Of a DNA stretch of 64,000 nucleotides, positions 8,973 to 19,903 are shown piece by piece. The DNA lies in contig JAIRKU010000022.1 of NCBI GenBank assembly GCA_031259945.1, forward strand, positions 1 through 64,000, in the 5' to 3' direction. A program made the translations under genes and the position numbers. Each line of letters starts with the position of its first letter. Position 1 is the stretch's first letter. The notes under the pieces were generated by a model. That model was not told where the DNA came from, did not search any database, and saw nothing but the letters and a program-made list of their open reading frames with translations. This DNA is from Mycoplasmataceae bacterium. Lineage in GTDB: Bacteria; Bacillota_I; Bacilli_A; Mycoplasmatales; Mycoplasmoidaceae.

Positions 8973-10952
8973 ATGAAATTTGTTATTAAACGTGATGGTC
9001 GTAAAATTCGTTTTCACGACTCTAAGATAAGTGATGCTTTAAATAAGGCTGCTGAAGGAACGGCTAGTGATATTAAAGCTAGTGATATTAAACTTGTTAA
9101 AGATTATGTAATTGAATTATTAGATAAAGCTGATAAAGAAGGATTTGAAGTTGAAGAAATTCAAGATATTGTTGTTCAAGCATTAAATGAAAAAGGGCAT
9201 CATAAGTTAGCTAAAGATTACAATCTTTATCGTCGTGAACGAACTCATCAAAGAGAACGCCGAACTGATTTAATGAAAGTAATTAGTAAAATTGGTATTG
9301 AAACAGATCGAGATAATGCTAATGTAGGTAATAACTTTTCAGCAAAATTACTAAGAATCGCATCAGAAGCTAATAAATGGCATGTCTTGCTATCTGTATT
9401 ACCAGAACATATGGCTAAAGCTCATGAATTAGGTGATGTTTATATTCATGATCTTGATAGTTATAACTTAACTGTTAATTGTTTGCACATTCCTACCAAA
9501 AAAATGTTAACTGAAGGTTTTAATACAGGATATGGTACTATTAATCCACCAAAACATATCGAAGTTGCCGCTGAATTACTTTGTATTATTTTACAAGCAA
9601 CACAAAATGATATGTTTGGGGGTCAGTCTCATCCAAACTTTGATAATGATTTAGCTCCTTTTGTCAAATTATCTAGAATAGAGATTGAACGAAAATTTAA
9701 AGATTTGGGAATACCTGAAAAAGATTTAGAAAAAAAGATTGTTCATGAATTAATTAAAAAGGTTAATCAAGCAATGCAAGCTGTGGTTTACAACTTAAAT
9801 ACAATGCATTCTCGAGCTGGTAGTCAAGTACCATTTTCTTCTATTAACATTGGTATTCCAGACTCTCCAGAAGCGGCTATGATCTGTCAATCTTTTTTAG
9901 AACAATACCTTAAGGGTATGGGGCAAGGCGAACAACCAATTTTTCCTAATATTATATTCAGAGTTAAAAAAGGTATTAATCGTGATCCTAAAGATCCATA
10001 TTATTACTTATTTCAAATTGCTTGTCATGTGGCTAGTCAGAGGATGAACCCTACCTTTATGAACATTGATGCAGATTTTAATAAAGAATATTATGACAAA
10101 GGATATATGCCTGCTACTATGGGATGCCGAACTTACATTATGTCTAATGTCAATGGTGAACCAGGGGTAGAAGGAAGAGGTAATAATGCACCAGCTACCA
10201 TTAATTTACCACGAATTGCTATTATGGCTAATGGCGATTTACAAAAATTCTGGGAATTATTTGATGAAAAAATTGAATTAGCTAAAGATCAATTACTACA
10301 TCGTCATGATGTATTAAAAAAATTAAAGGTAAAGGATTTACCATTCGTAGCTGGACAACGCCTTATGAAGGGTTCAGAAAATCTATCACTAGAAGATTCA
10401 ATTGGACCAATTATGAAAAATGGTTCTTGAGGGATAGGCTTCATAGGGTTAGCAGAAACTTTAAAGTCTTTATTAGGTAAACATCATGGTGAGTCTGAAG
10501 AAGCGCGTGAACTGGGACTTAAGATTATTGGACACCTAAGAGATAAGTGTGATGAATATAAAGCTAAATATAAAATGAATTTTAGTTGTTATGCAACACC
10601 AGCTGAAGGATTATCTGGTAAATTCACTAAACAAGATAAAGTGCGCTTTGGTAATTTACCATGGATTATTTCTAAAGGGTTTTACACCAATAGTTATCAT
10701 GTACCAGTAGATCACCCACTTTCTTTTGCTGAAAAGTTAGAAATTGAGGCACCTTATCATAAATTATGTAATGGTGGGCATATCTCTTATGTAGAATTTG
10801 ATTCATACCCGACTGGAGAAATGATTGAAAATATTGTAAGATGAGCTTATGAAAATACTAATATTAATTATATTGGTATGAATTTTCATATTCGTTATTG
10901 TCGTGATTGTGCTGCTAAAGCTAACCAAGAAAGATCTCACGAAACTGTATAA
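8973..10952 (+). CDS. nrdD: Anaerobic (class III) ribonucleoside-triphosphate reductase, lacking C-terminal glycyl-radical region
   Basis: A 659-residue protein of the family that makes dNTPs from NTPs by radical chemistry without oxygen. It has an N-terminal ATP-cone (KRDGRKIRFHDSKIS onward), a core with SRAGSQVPFSSIN, and MGCRT with the likely thiyl Cys385. ATG at 8973 fits the AGGAG at 8958. The C-terminus ends soon after the first zinc-type pair, CRDC (643-646), at residue 659. The second Cys pair and the RVCGY-like glycyl-radical motif expected in the last 30 or so residues of the family are absent. nrdG starts 12 bp later, so there is no room for them. Either the enzyme is inactive or the radical domain is supplied by another protein. 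One TGA at 10428 is Trp. Confidence 0.9.
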
Positions 10953-10964
10953 ACTACGAAGTAA

Positions 10965-11471
10965 ATGGAGAGAATACGTTTATCAGGGATTGCTCAACAG
11001 AGCACAGTAAATGGGTATGGATTGCGCAAAGTTTTCTTTTCACAAGGTTGTAGCCATCATTGTAAAAATTGTTTCAATCCAGAAACGTGATCATTTACTG
11101 GTGGTAAAGAATTTTATATTGATGATTTGGTACAACAAGTATTAAAAGAAAAATATTTAAATGGAGTAACTTTTTCGGGCGGAGATCCATTTCAACAACC
11201 AGAAGCCTTTGCACAATTAGCAATATCATTGAAAAAACACGATATCAATATTTGAGCGTATACGGGCTATACATATGAGGAATTGATGACATTGTCTAAA
11301 ACAAATATATATATTAAACAAATACTTGCAAATATTGATGTATTAATTGATGGTAAATATACAGAAGAATTAGCAAACTCACAATTAAAATATCGTGGTT
11401 CTAGTAATCAGAGAATTATAGATGTACCTAAATCTTTAGAATTAAATACACCACAAATTTTAAATTATTAA
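10965..11471 (+). CDS. nrdG: Anaerobic ribonucleotide reductase activating protein (radical SAM)
   Basis: A 168-residue radical SAM enzyme that normally installs the glycyl radical on NrdD using S-adenosylmethionine and a 4Fe-4S cluster. The cluster motif CSHHCKNC (Cys29, Cys33, Cys36) has the expected CX3CX2C spacing, and the SAM-binding FSGGDPF follows near residue 68. Length matches the family. It begins 12 bp after nrdD in the same frame. Its retention argues that the system is under selection despite the missing glycine site in NrdD. Trp codons include TGA. Confidence 0.9.
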
Positions 11472-11482
11472 ATTTTTGATAA

Positions 11483-11690
11483 TTTGTAATTAGAAAGTTC
11501 GCACCCATTCTTTGAACTTAAGTTAGAATTTGATCCCCACGAACGTTAAACACGAATGTTATGAGGATAGGTTAAATAAAATTTTGAAATAAACTTGACG
11601 CTAAGTTTTTTATGAATATTTTCATCTATCTAAATTTGTTCTGGCAAGAACTTTGGTCTTACAGTCGTTGCTAATAAAATTTGGTGATAT
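11483..11690 (-). mobile_element. Degenerate IS30-family remnant
   Basis: Read leftward, this region yields IS30-transposase-like pieces (TVRPKFLPEQI, then IDENIHKKLS) broken by stops, followed by a string ending in GSNSNLSSKNGCELSN. That end shares about 23 bases with the sequence around the transposase stop at 131-157. It is a decayed end of the same kind of insertion element, not a functional gene. It fills most of the gap between nrdG and mupG. Confidence 0.55.
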
Positions 11691-11737
11691 TTCTCTTCAT
11701 TCTAATATAAATTAAATACCTTATAGAGGGGATTAAT

Positions 11738-12832
11738 ATGTTTAAAAAAGAAATTGGTATTAGTGTATATCCTATTCACACAACTGTACCTGATGCATGC
11801 GCCTACATTAAAAAAGCACATGAATACGGTTATACAAAACTATTTACCTCTCTTTTTTATTTAGGAGGCTCACAGTTCAATGAGAATGTTAAAAAATACA
11901 AAGAAGTGTTAGCATATGCTAAAAAATTAGATTTCTACATTATCGCTGATATTGGACCAGAAGTGGTTAAAGCCTTTAACGATGACAGATACTTTACAAA
12001 AATTAGAAAATTAGGTATTGATTGTATAAGGTTAGACACTCCGCTTTTGGCTGAACAAGTAGCGAAGATTACTCATTATGGTGTTGATATTCAAATTAAT
12101 GCTTCTTATAATTCTCATTTTATTGATAACATTTTAGACTTTAAACCAGTACGGGAACGTATTAGTGTAATGCACAATTTTTATCCTAAACATAGTACTG
12201 GCTTGAACATTACTTTCTTTAATGAATGCAATGACAAATTTTATAAATTAGGATTAAACATTGGTGCTTTTGTTACAAGTCAAACAGCTTTATATGGGCA
12301 ACAATTAAGAAAAATTGATTCTCTACCAACAATTGAAACACATCGTTTTTTACCTATAGCAACACAAGCTAAACAAATTTTGGCTAATGATAAAGTGGCG
12401 ACAGTTATTATTAGTAACTATCCAGCTTCTAATTCTGAGTTAGAAGCTTTAAGTTTAATTAATTTTGAAAAAATCACACTCGATGTGAAAACCGTAAAAA
12501 ATATATCTGAAGTTGAACAAAAAATTTTATTACATACAGAACATTTTAGACGTGGAGATTTGACATATAGGTTTATTCGTTCTACATCATCCAGAAATTT
12601 ATTTAAAGTAGATATCAAGCCATCTAATGTCAAAAATAAATTTAAACAAGGTGATGTAATCATTTTAAATAAAAATGATTCACATTATCAAGGTGAATTG
12701 TGAATCATCACTGATAGTACCTTTGCTTTAAAAGGTAATAATGCTAATTTAGTGGGGCATGTATCAAATAATGATTTGTTATTATTAGATTACATTAAAG
12801 ATTGAGTTTGATTTGGCATTAAAATAATTTAA
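11738..12832 (+). CDS. mupG: DUF871/MupG-family 6-phospho-N-acetylmuramidase-like protein
   Basis: A 364-residue protein of the DUF871 family, with the N-terminal pattern GISVYP and a TIM-barrel-like N-terminal part followed by a smaller cyclophilin-like C-terminal part. Characterised MupG cleaves MurNAc-6-phosphate-GlcNAc taken up by a PTS, a step in recycling cell-wall fragments. In a wall-less cell this would mean scavenging muropeptide sugar from neighbouring bacteria, and the nagE/nagB pair nearby could use the GlcNAc. MurNAc-6-P etherase (murQ) was not found here. Family membership is fairly secure; the exact substrate is not. TGA codons near 12703 and 12803 encode Trp. Confidence 0.75.
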
Positions 12833-12836
12833 AAAC

Positions 12837-14039
12837 TTATTTTTTATTACGTTTTAACTTATAACGTTTGATTTGAGTGAATGTTAACGATCCAAAACCA
12901 AAAATACCGATAGTAGCTGGAAAATAACTAGATCAACATCTTCAAACCATAATAGAGTTATTTATAAGTGATGCAGTGGAATCATTAGGGTCTTTAGTTA
13001 CTTGTGGGGTGATACCACCTATTTTGGTGAACATAAATTCTTTCATAATTCATTCAATAGATAATTCGCCACCTGGTAGTGGCACAAAACGGTTGGCAGT
13101 GGTTGTGACGTTAGCGATGTTAAAGATTTTAACAAAATCTAATTTGAAATAACTACTATCCAATCCTGCCATATACTGCAATGCTAAAAAAATTGTGACA
13201 TATAAATAAAATTCATTTATTCCCACTATTAATAAAGTAATAATACTCGTATTTCATAATTTCAGAATTAGTAAAAATTCTCTTTGGAATTTTGCATGCA
13301 CAACATAAGTTTGATAGGTTTGTTCTTTAGTATGATAGGACATTCTTAAAAATTGTTTAATGCGATTGAATATACGTGACAACAAATAATGTAATTTTCT
13401 AGAAAATCCTGTTATGAGCATTACTGTCAAACCCATAAAATCTATAATCATACCTATTATCATTAAAATAAATACTATTAATCCTCCGCTAGGATCAATA
13501 GCTTGACTGCCAAAAATATCGTTTCATTGGCAAATTATTCAAATAAGTGATGGCATAGTTATTAATAATTGCGCAACTTCTCATAACAAAGCATTACAAG
13601 TTGTTAAAGCAGAAGCTTTAGATGTACTAATACCGTGAGTTTTTAATCAGAATATAGTATACGGATCACTAATAAAATTAGCTGGAGTTACAGCACTTAA
13701 AAATGAAACGGTAGTAGTGTACATTAATTTATCTCAAAAACTAATGTGGCACCCCATTTGTTTTAATTTAATTGTAATAGTAATAGTTCTACAAAAAAAA
13801 GTTCAAGGGATAAATAAAAATAATAAAGTAAACCACAATCAGCCCAATTGATGTGAAAGGCCGTTACTTAATTGACTAAATAAAATGTTTCATTTAATAT
13901 CTAAAATATAAAGTAAAGTTACGACAATTAATGATATTGATAAAAGGAAAGCAACAATAATAATAATTGTATTGCGTTTCGAAAAAAAAGTTTTTTCACT
14001 TTGAGTATCAATATCTCGAGAGGTAATTGTTTTAGGCAC
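12837..14039 (-). CDS. Flippase-like integral membrane protein (UPF0104/lysylphosphatidylglycerol synthase TM family)
   Basis: About 400 residues with roughly eight hydrophobic segments. The motif LPGGELSIEW near the C-terminus matches the conserved P-x-GG-x-G-x-x-E signature of the COG0392 membrane family. Members translocate or flip lipids, and in MprF carry a synthase domain that is absent here. No ATG precedes the coding sequence in frame. GTG at 14037-14039 is the best start, with TATAAT on the minus strand (14051-14046) only 6 nt before it, implying a leaderless message. It ends 4 bp from the mupG stop, tail to tail. Confidence 0.7.
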
Positions 14040-14045
14040 GCAAAC

Positions 14046-14051
14046 ATTATA
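14046..14051 (-). promoter_or_regulatory. -10 box of the flippase-like gene
   Basis: TATAAT on the minus strand, six bases before the proposed GTG start. This spacing leaves essentially no 5' untranslated region. Confidence 0.55.
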
Positions 14052-14099
14052 AAACTTTACTATACTTAATAGAAATTACGTTTAAAATATTTCATTGCT

Positions 14100-15005
14100 A
14101 TGAATTCTATTAAAATTACTAAAGCAGTTATTCCAGCCGCAGGCTTAGGCTCTCGTTTTTTGCCCGCTACTAAATCTATTCCTAAAGAAATGATTCCTAT
14201 TTTAGACACGCCTACAATTGATTTGATTGTGCAAGAAGCGGCTCAAAGTGGCATTACAGATATTTTAATTATTGTCTCATACACTAAATATAGTATTAGA
14301 CATTTTTATGGTAGAAATAAGCGTTTAGAAAAAACACTAATTAGAAAGAAAAAGCATGAATTATGTGAAAAAATTAGAAAGATTGGTACAGGAGTAAAAA
14401 TTCGCTTTAAATCTCAATTATCACCGCGTGGATTGGGGCATGCCGTATATTTAGCTCGCTCATTTACTAAAAAACAACCTTTTGCAGTACTTTTAGGTGA
14501 TGACATTGTTTTAAAAAATAATGGAAATACATTGCCTAGTATCAAACAACTGATGAATGTTTATGACAAATATCATTCATCAGTTGTTGGGGTTAAAGAA
14601 GTGGCTCGTAAAGATGTACATCAATACGGTATCATTGAACCTAAAAAATACATAAATACAAAAAATAAGTTATGCGAGATTAAAAGCATGGTGGAAAAAC
14701 CTGTGACAAATTCAGCTCCTAGTAATTTGGCTATAACTGGGCGTTATATTTTAACACCAGAAATATTTAAATATTTGGCAATGCACAAAATTGGTGTAGG
14801 CGGAGAAATTCAATTAACAGATGCTCTTATAAGTTTATTATCTGAGCAAAAAGTTTATGCACTAGATTATGAGGGGACACGCTTTGACATCGGTTCTAAG
14901 AGTGGGTTGGTAAAAGCTAGCATTGATTTCGCCTTAAAAGATCCAGATATTCATACCGAGATATTGGATTACATTTTAAATTTAGCTAAAAGACTTAAAA
15001 AATAA
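14100..15005 (+). CDS. galU: UTP-glucose-1-phosphate uridylyltransferase
   Basis: A 301-residue nucleotidyltransferase that makes UDP-glucose for glycolipid or capsule synthesis. The N-terminus KAVIPAAGLGSRFLPATKS is the nucleotide-binding signature; later VEKP and GRYILTPEIF blocks also fit the family. Length is normal. It is divergent from the flippase-like gene and ends directly against the pta stop. The glycosyltransferase at 33235-34176 could be a consumer of its product. Confidence 0.95.
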   Translation: MNSIKITKAVIPAAGLGSRFLPATKSIPKEMIPILDTPTIDLIVQEAAQSGITDILIIVSYTKYSIRHFYGRNKRLEKTLIRKKKHELCEKIRKIGTGVKIRFKSQLSPRGLGHAVYLARSFTKKQPFAVLLGDDIVLKNNGNTLPSIKQLMNVYDKYHSSVVGVKEVARKDVHQYGIIEPKKYINTKNKLCEIKSMVEKPVTNSAPSNLAITGRYILTPEIFKYLAMHKIGVGGEIQLTDALISLLSEQKVYALDYEGTRFDIGSKSGLVKASIDFALKDPDIHTEILDYILNLAKRLKK

Positions 15006-15989
15006 TTATCTTTTAATATTTAATGCTTGGTTACCAGTAATATATGAAAGCCCAACTACATCGTCTTTGCTAGCACCACGGCTTAAATCGTTAACTGGTA
15101 AGGCTAATCCAATCAAAGTTGGTCCAATGGCATTGTATCGACCCATTCGTTGTGCTATTTTATATCCGATGTTGCCGGCATCAATATTAGGGAAAATGAA
15201 AGTGTTAGCAGTATTTGTTCAACTTATGCCTTTAGCTTTTTTGTGCATTATTTCAGGAACGAATGCTGCATCAAATTGCATTTCACCAAAAACTTGAATA
15301 CTTTTATTTTTTAATTCTGTATCATTTTTAATTAATTCATATGCCGTCTTAACTTTATCTACTGATTCACCAGCACCACTACCAACGGTAGAATAACTTA
15401 ACATCGCTACTCGAACATCACTAATACTAGCTGTTTCATTGGCAAATAATGCAATCATTTTAGCGATGTTAGCTAACTCTTCTGAAGTTGGATAAATATT
15501 AATAGCACAATCACCAAACACATACAATTCATCGCCTTTTTCCATAATGAAAGCACTTGTGACTAATTTAGCTGAAGGAGTTGTTTTAATAATTTGCAAG
15601 GCTGGTTTTAAAGTGTCTTTGGTTGTATATTCAATACCACAAATTTCACCGTCAGCATCATTGGCTTTAACCATAAGTGTTGCTAAATAATTAGGTTGTT
15701 TTACTAATTGTTGTGCTTGTTCCAAAGTCACACCTTTATTTTTTCGTAATTCAAATAATAAATTACTATATTTAGTTAAATCAGTTTTGTCTATAACGAT
15801 ATATGGTAAATTAAAACCATTAGGAATTTCGCTTTTTGTATGAAAAATTAAAATTGGTTTAATTGTATTATTGTTATTTACTTCTAAAGCAGCAGACTGG
15901 ATATTAGAATTTCAACCTTCAGCGTACACAATTCTAGGTTTAGTCGTACTTTGAATTAATTTTTCTTTTAACGTTTGGATAATGCTCAT
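15006..15989 (-). CDS. pta: Phosphate acetyltransferase
   Basis: A 327-residue enzyme interconverting acetyl-CoA and acetyl phosphate, the first step of ATP-yielding acetate formation in fermenting Mollicutes. The C-terminal half contains VRVAMLSYSTVGSG, QFDAAFVPEI and a segment ending GNIGYKIAQRMG, all characteristic of the short Pta family. The start ATG at 15989 gives family length. Its stop is immediately adjacent to that of galU (tail to tail). The acetate kinase partner is not in the window. Confidence 0.93.
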
Positions 15990-16052
15990 ATTTTTATATT
16001 TTATGAAGCATTATAGAATAATGGATTTGTTTATGAACAAAACATTTAATTA

Positions 16053-16058
16053 TATAAT
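16053..16058 (+). promoter_or_regulatory. -10 box for the heterodimeric ABC exporter operon
   Basis: TATAAT lies 82 bp upstream of the first exporter gene. The leader contains a small hairpin, AAGAGA (16084-16089) pairing with TCTCTT (16095-16100). No good -35 box is visible. Confidence 0.45.
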
Positions 16059-16140
16059 GCTTTGTCAAGTGCATCAATTTTAAAAGAGATTTTTTCTCTT
16101 AATAATTGCAATTGATTCACACAATAAAAACGAAATTAAA

Positions 16141-17931
16141 ATGTTTAAATTAGCACGTTATATTAAAGGAAAAGCACTAGTACTAACAATTATTGGTATA
16201 GCTTGTATTGTTGGTGCAGCTTATTTTGATGCTACACAACCAACTTTTTTAAATGATGCAATTACCTCTTTATCTCAAAACAAATGATGAGGTGATAACA
16301 ACGGCTGGCAATGAATCTCAGATGGCAATACATATTGAAGCTTTTGACCTGCCGTTATCATGATGGCTTGTTACGCCGGAGCATCTTTAATCGTCGGTTT
16401 ATTAGGTTCCTTTTTAGGTTCAGCTGCTGCATTGTATGCGGCAATGAATACAAGAGAAGCAATGTACAATAAGGTAATGTCGTATTCATTTAATGAAGTA
16501 GATAAATTTTCTACAGCTTCACTGATTACTAGGTTATCTAATGATGTTCAAAGACACCAAATTAATTTACAAATGATCTTTACAATGTTATTTAGGGCGC
16601 CAATAACAATTACTATTAGTTTAGTGAATGCTTTTACACCACCAATGGGTAATGTAACCTATGGTTGTGTTACGATAGCAATTGTTATTTTGATGTTAAC
16701 TGTTATTACTTTAATTGGCTTGAAAGTTTTACATATTTTTGTAAAGGCACAAAATAAATTAGATGCCACCAATAAAGTAATGCGTGAAAATATTTTAGGG
16801 GCAAGAGTTATCAAAGCTTTTCATATCCATTCTGATCAAAACCGGAGATATCAGCAACAAAATGCCAAACTTAAAAAATACAACATTCGTGGTCAAGCCC
16901 TAATGTTACCCATTATGAGTGTTATTCAATTTTTATTGAATGCAACCATCGTAATTATTTTAATGATTGCTGGCATTATATTTGTGAATGGAGCTCACAC
17001 TCCAATTAATGCAGGTATTTATGCATTTACACAATTAATTGCCATCGTATTGTTTTCTTCAATGATTGCAGTTTTTGTAATTGTCAATACTACAAGAACC
17101 ATGGCATCTATTAAACGTATCAATGCTGTTATTGATACCGAACCATCGATTGTTGATAAAAAAGAAACAACTCAACTATCGCATGACTATTCAGTACAAT
17201 TTGATCAAGTTAAATTTAAATTTAATAAAAAAGCTAAAGGCTATGTTTTAAATGACGTTAATTTTAAAATAGAATCTGGTAAAACGCTAGGCATTATTGG
17301 TGGCACAGGTAGTGGCAAATCTACTATTGTTAACTTAATACCAAGATTTTATGATGTGGATTCTGGTTCGATTAAAATTGGTGGTATTGACGTTAGAGAC
17401 ATGTCACGTGATGAAATTAATAAAAATATTGGTATAGTTTTTCAAGAGGCACTATTATTTTCCGGCACCATTGAGAGCAATCTCAAATTTGGTAAAAGTG
17501 ATGCTTCTTATGAAGAAATGAAACAGACATCTATGGATGCTTGTAGCTGAGATTTTATTAGTAAATTACCGAAAAAATTCGATAGTGTCGTAGAACAAAG
17601 AGGACGTAATTTTTCCGGCGGACAAAAACAAAGAATTTCTTTGTCAAGAACTTTAATTAAAAAACCGAAAATATTAATTTTAGATGATACTACTAGCGCT
17701 CTAGATTTATTAACCGAAGCAAAAGTACAAGAAAACTTACAAAAAAATTATGGTGATGCTACTAAACTTATTATTAGTCAACGTGTTTCTTCGGTAAAAA
17801 ATGCAGATAAAATAATTATTTTAGAAAATGGCAAAATTTTAGCTACTGGTAACCACCAAGAATTAGTACGTAGTAGCTCAGCGTATCGTCAGATTGTTGA
17901 ATCACAATTGGGAACAGGAGGATTGAAATAA
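16141..17931 (+). CDS. ABC exporter half-transporter, degenerate catalytic site (multidrug type)
   Basis: A 596-residue half-transporter: about six membrane segments in residues 1-330, then an ATPase domain with Walker A GGTGSGKST, signature FSGGQKQR and Walker B LILDDTTSALD. The usual catalytic Glu after Walker B is Asp and the switch His is Gln (IISQRVSS). Such changes mark the degenerate site of heterodimeric exporters like BmrC/BmrD, LmrC/LmrD and TM287/288. The partner gene follows after 1 bp. The likely role is export of drugs or lipids; the substrate is unknown. Confidence 0.9.
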
Positions 17932-17932
17932 T

Positions 17933-19903
17933 ATGGCATCATTTGGACCACGTGGCGTTGGTAAATTAACAAATAAACCTACGAATTTAAAAAAGACAAT
18001 TCGTGAATTGACTTTTTATTATCGTAACTATAAAAAATTATTTATTGTTGCGGTTATATTATCATTAATCGGTGGTGTTGCAGCAACATCGGCTATCTTG
18101 CTTAATGGTTTTATTTATTCCAAATATATTATTCCATCTGCTGTCATTACAGAGTCTCATTTACCTAACCCTCCTATTCCATTACCAGTAACGTTGGATT
18201 GAAATATTTTTGGATTAGTATCGTTTATTTGATTGTGTGTAGGATTATTGTCTGTATATTTAGTATCCAATGGGTTTAATTGAATAGAATCATATCTATT
18301 ATTGAAACTATCTGAAGGCGGTAGCTATTCACTAAGAGATGCTGTATTCAATAAATTGAATTCTTTGCCCATTAGCTATTTTGATCGTACACCATCAGGC
18401 GATATCATGTCAAGAACTATTAATGATGTGGATAATATTGGACAAGCATTATCACAATATTTAGGGAATATTTTTTATTGAATATTTATGATAGTTACGA
18501 TGCTCATATTAATGTTTTTTATTAATCCTGTATTATCATTATTTGCAATTGTTTTGATTCCATTATTTTTAGTTTTAAATATCTTAATTATGAAAAAAGT
18601 GCAACCTTTTTTTGGTAAACAACAAAATAGTTTAGGTGTATTAAATGGCTTCATCGAGGAAAATATTTCTGGTTTAAAAATTATTTCATTGTTTCAAATG
18701 AAAGAAAAAACAGAAATTGATTTTGCCAAATTAAATAAGGATTTAACCAAGAATTCTGTTGTGGCGCAAGCCACCACTAATATGTTAATGCCAATTAACA
18801 TTTTCATGAATAATATGTCATTTGTAATACTGGCGGCTATCGGCGCTTTTGGCATGTTTAAAGGCGGAGCACAAAATTCTGGTTGGATAAATGTGAATTG
18901 AGGTTTAATTCATTTTGATCCGCCATCATGGATTTATAATCCGCAATATCAAATTCCGCCAGAAACAATTAGTGCTATCCAGAAAACATCGTTATTAATT
19001 ATTTTTACATTATGTGCAAGAAATCTAAATAATCCGATTAATCAAATGATTGCTGCCTTAGGTTCGATATTTTTAGCTTTAGCTTCAGCAGAAAGAGTGT
19101 TAGAAGTGTTAAAGGAACCTATTGAAAAAGATAATGATGATGCACAAGATTTAAAAGAGATTTATGGATTAGTAGAAGCTGAACATTTGGATTTTAGTTA
19201 TGTCCCTAACAAACCAGTTTTAAAAGATATCAATTTTTATGTAAAACCACAACAAATTGTGGCTTTAGTGGGCCCAACAGGCGCAGGTAAAACTACTATT
19301 GTTAATTTAATTACTAAATTTTATGATATCACTAAAGGTGACCTAAAAATTGATGGTATATCTATTAAAAAAATTAAACGTGAAAGTTTACGCAAGAATA
19401 TTACAATGGTGTTACAAGATACATACTTATTTAGCACGACAATTTTAGAAAATATTCATTATGGTAGATTGAGCGCTACCAAAAAAGAAATAATTCAAGC
19501 AGCTAAAACTGCTAGGGCTCATAATTTCATTATGCAATTACCTAAAGGGTATGATACGGTTTTAGAAGACAATGGTAGTAATTTATCTCAAGGGCAAAGA
19601 CAATTATTAGCTATTGCTAGGGCTTTTTTATCAAACTCTAAAATTGTTATTCTTGATGAAGCAACATCATCTATCGATACTAAAACTGAAATGGAAATTC
19701 AAAAAGCTATGGACGAATTAGTAAAAAATCGTACCTCTTTTGTCATTGCTCATCGTTTATCAACAATTAAAAATGCTGATAATATTCTTGTTATTAATCA
19801 TGGTGAAATTATCGAACAAGGCAAGCACGATGAATTGATTAAACGTAAAGGCTTTTATGCAAAACTTTACAATTCACAATTTAAAAAAGGAATAGAGATT
19901 TAA
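17933..19903 (+). CDS. ABC exporter half-transporter, canonical catalytic site
   Basis: A 656-residue partner of the preceding protein. It has an N-terminal extension before the first membrane segment, six membrane segments, then Walker A GPTGAGKTT, signature LSQGQRQ, Walker B ILDEATSSID with the catalytic Glu, and switch His in IAHRLSTI. Because the partner has a degenerate Walker B/His switch, this subunit should supply the key hydrolysing residues of the heterodimer. Its TAA overlaps the convergent PTS gene stop by 4 bp. Confidence 0.9.
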
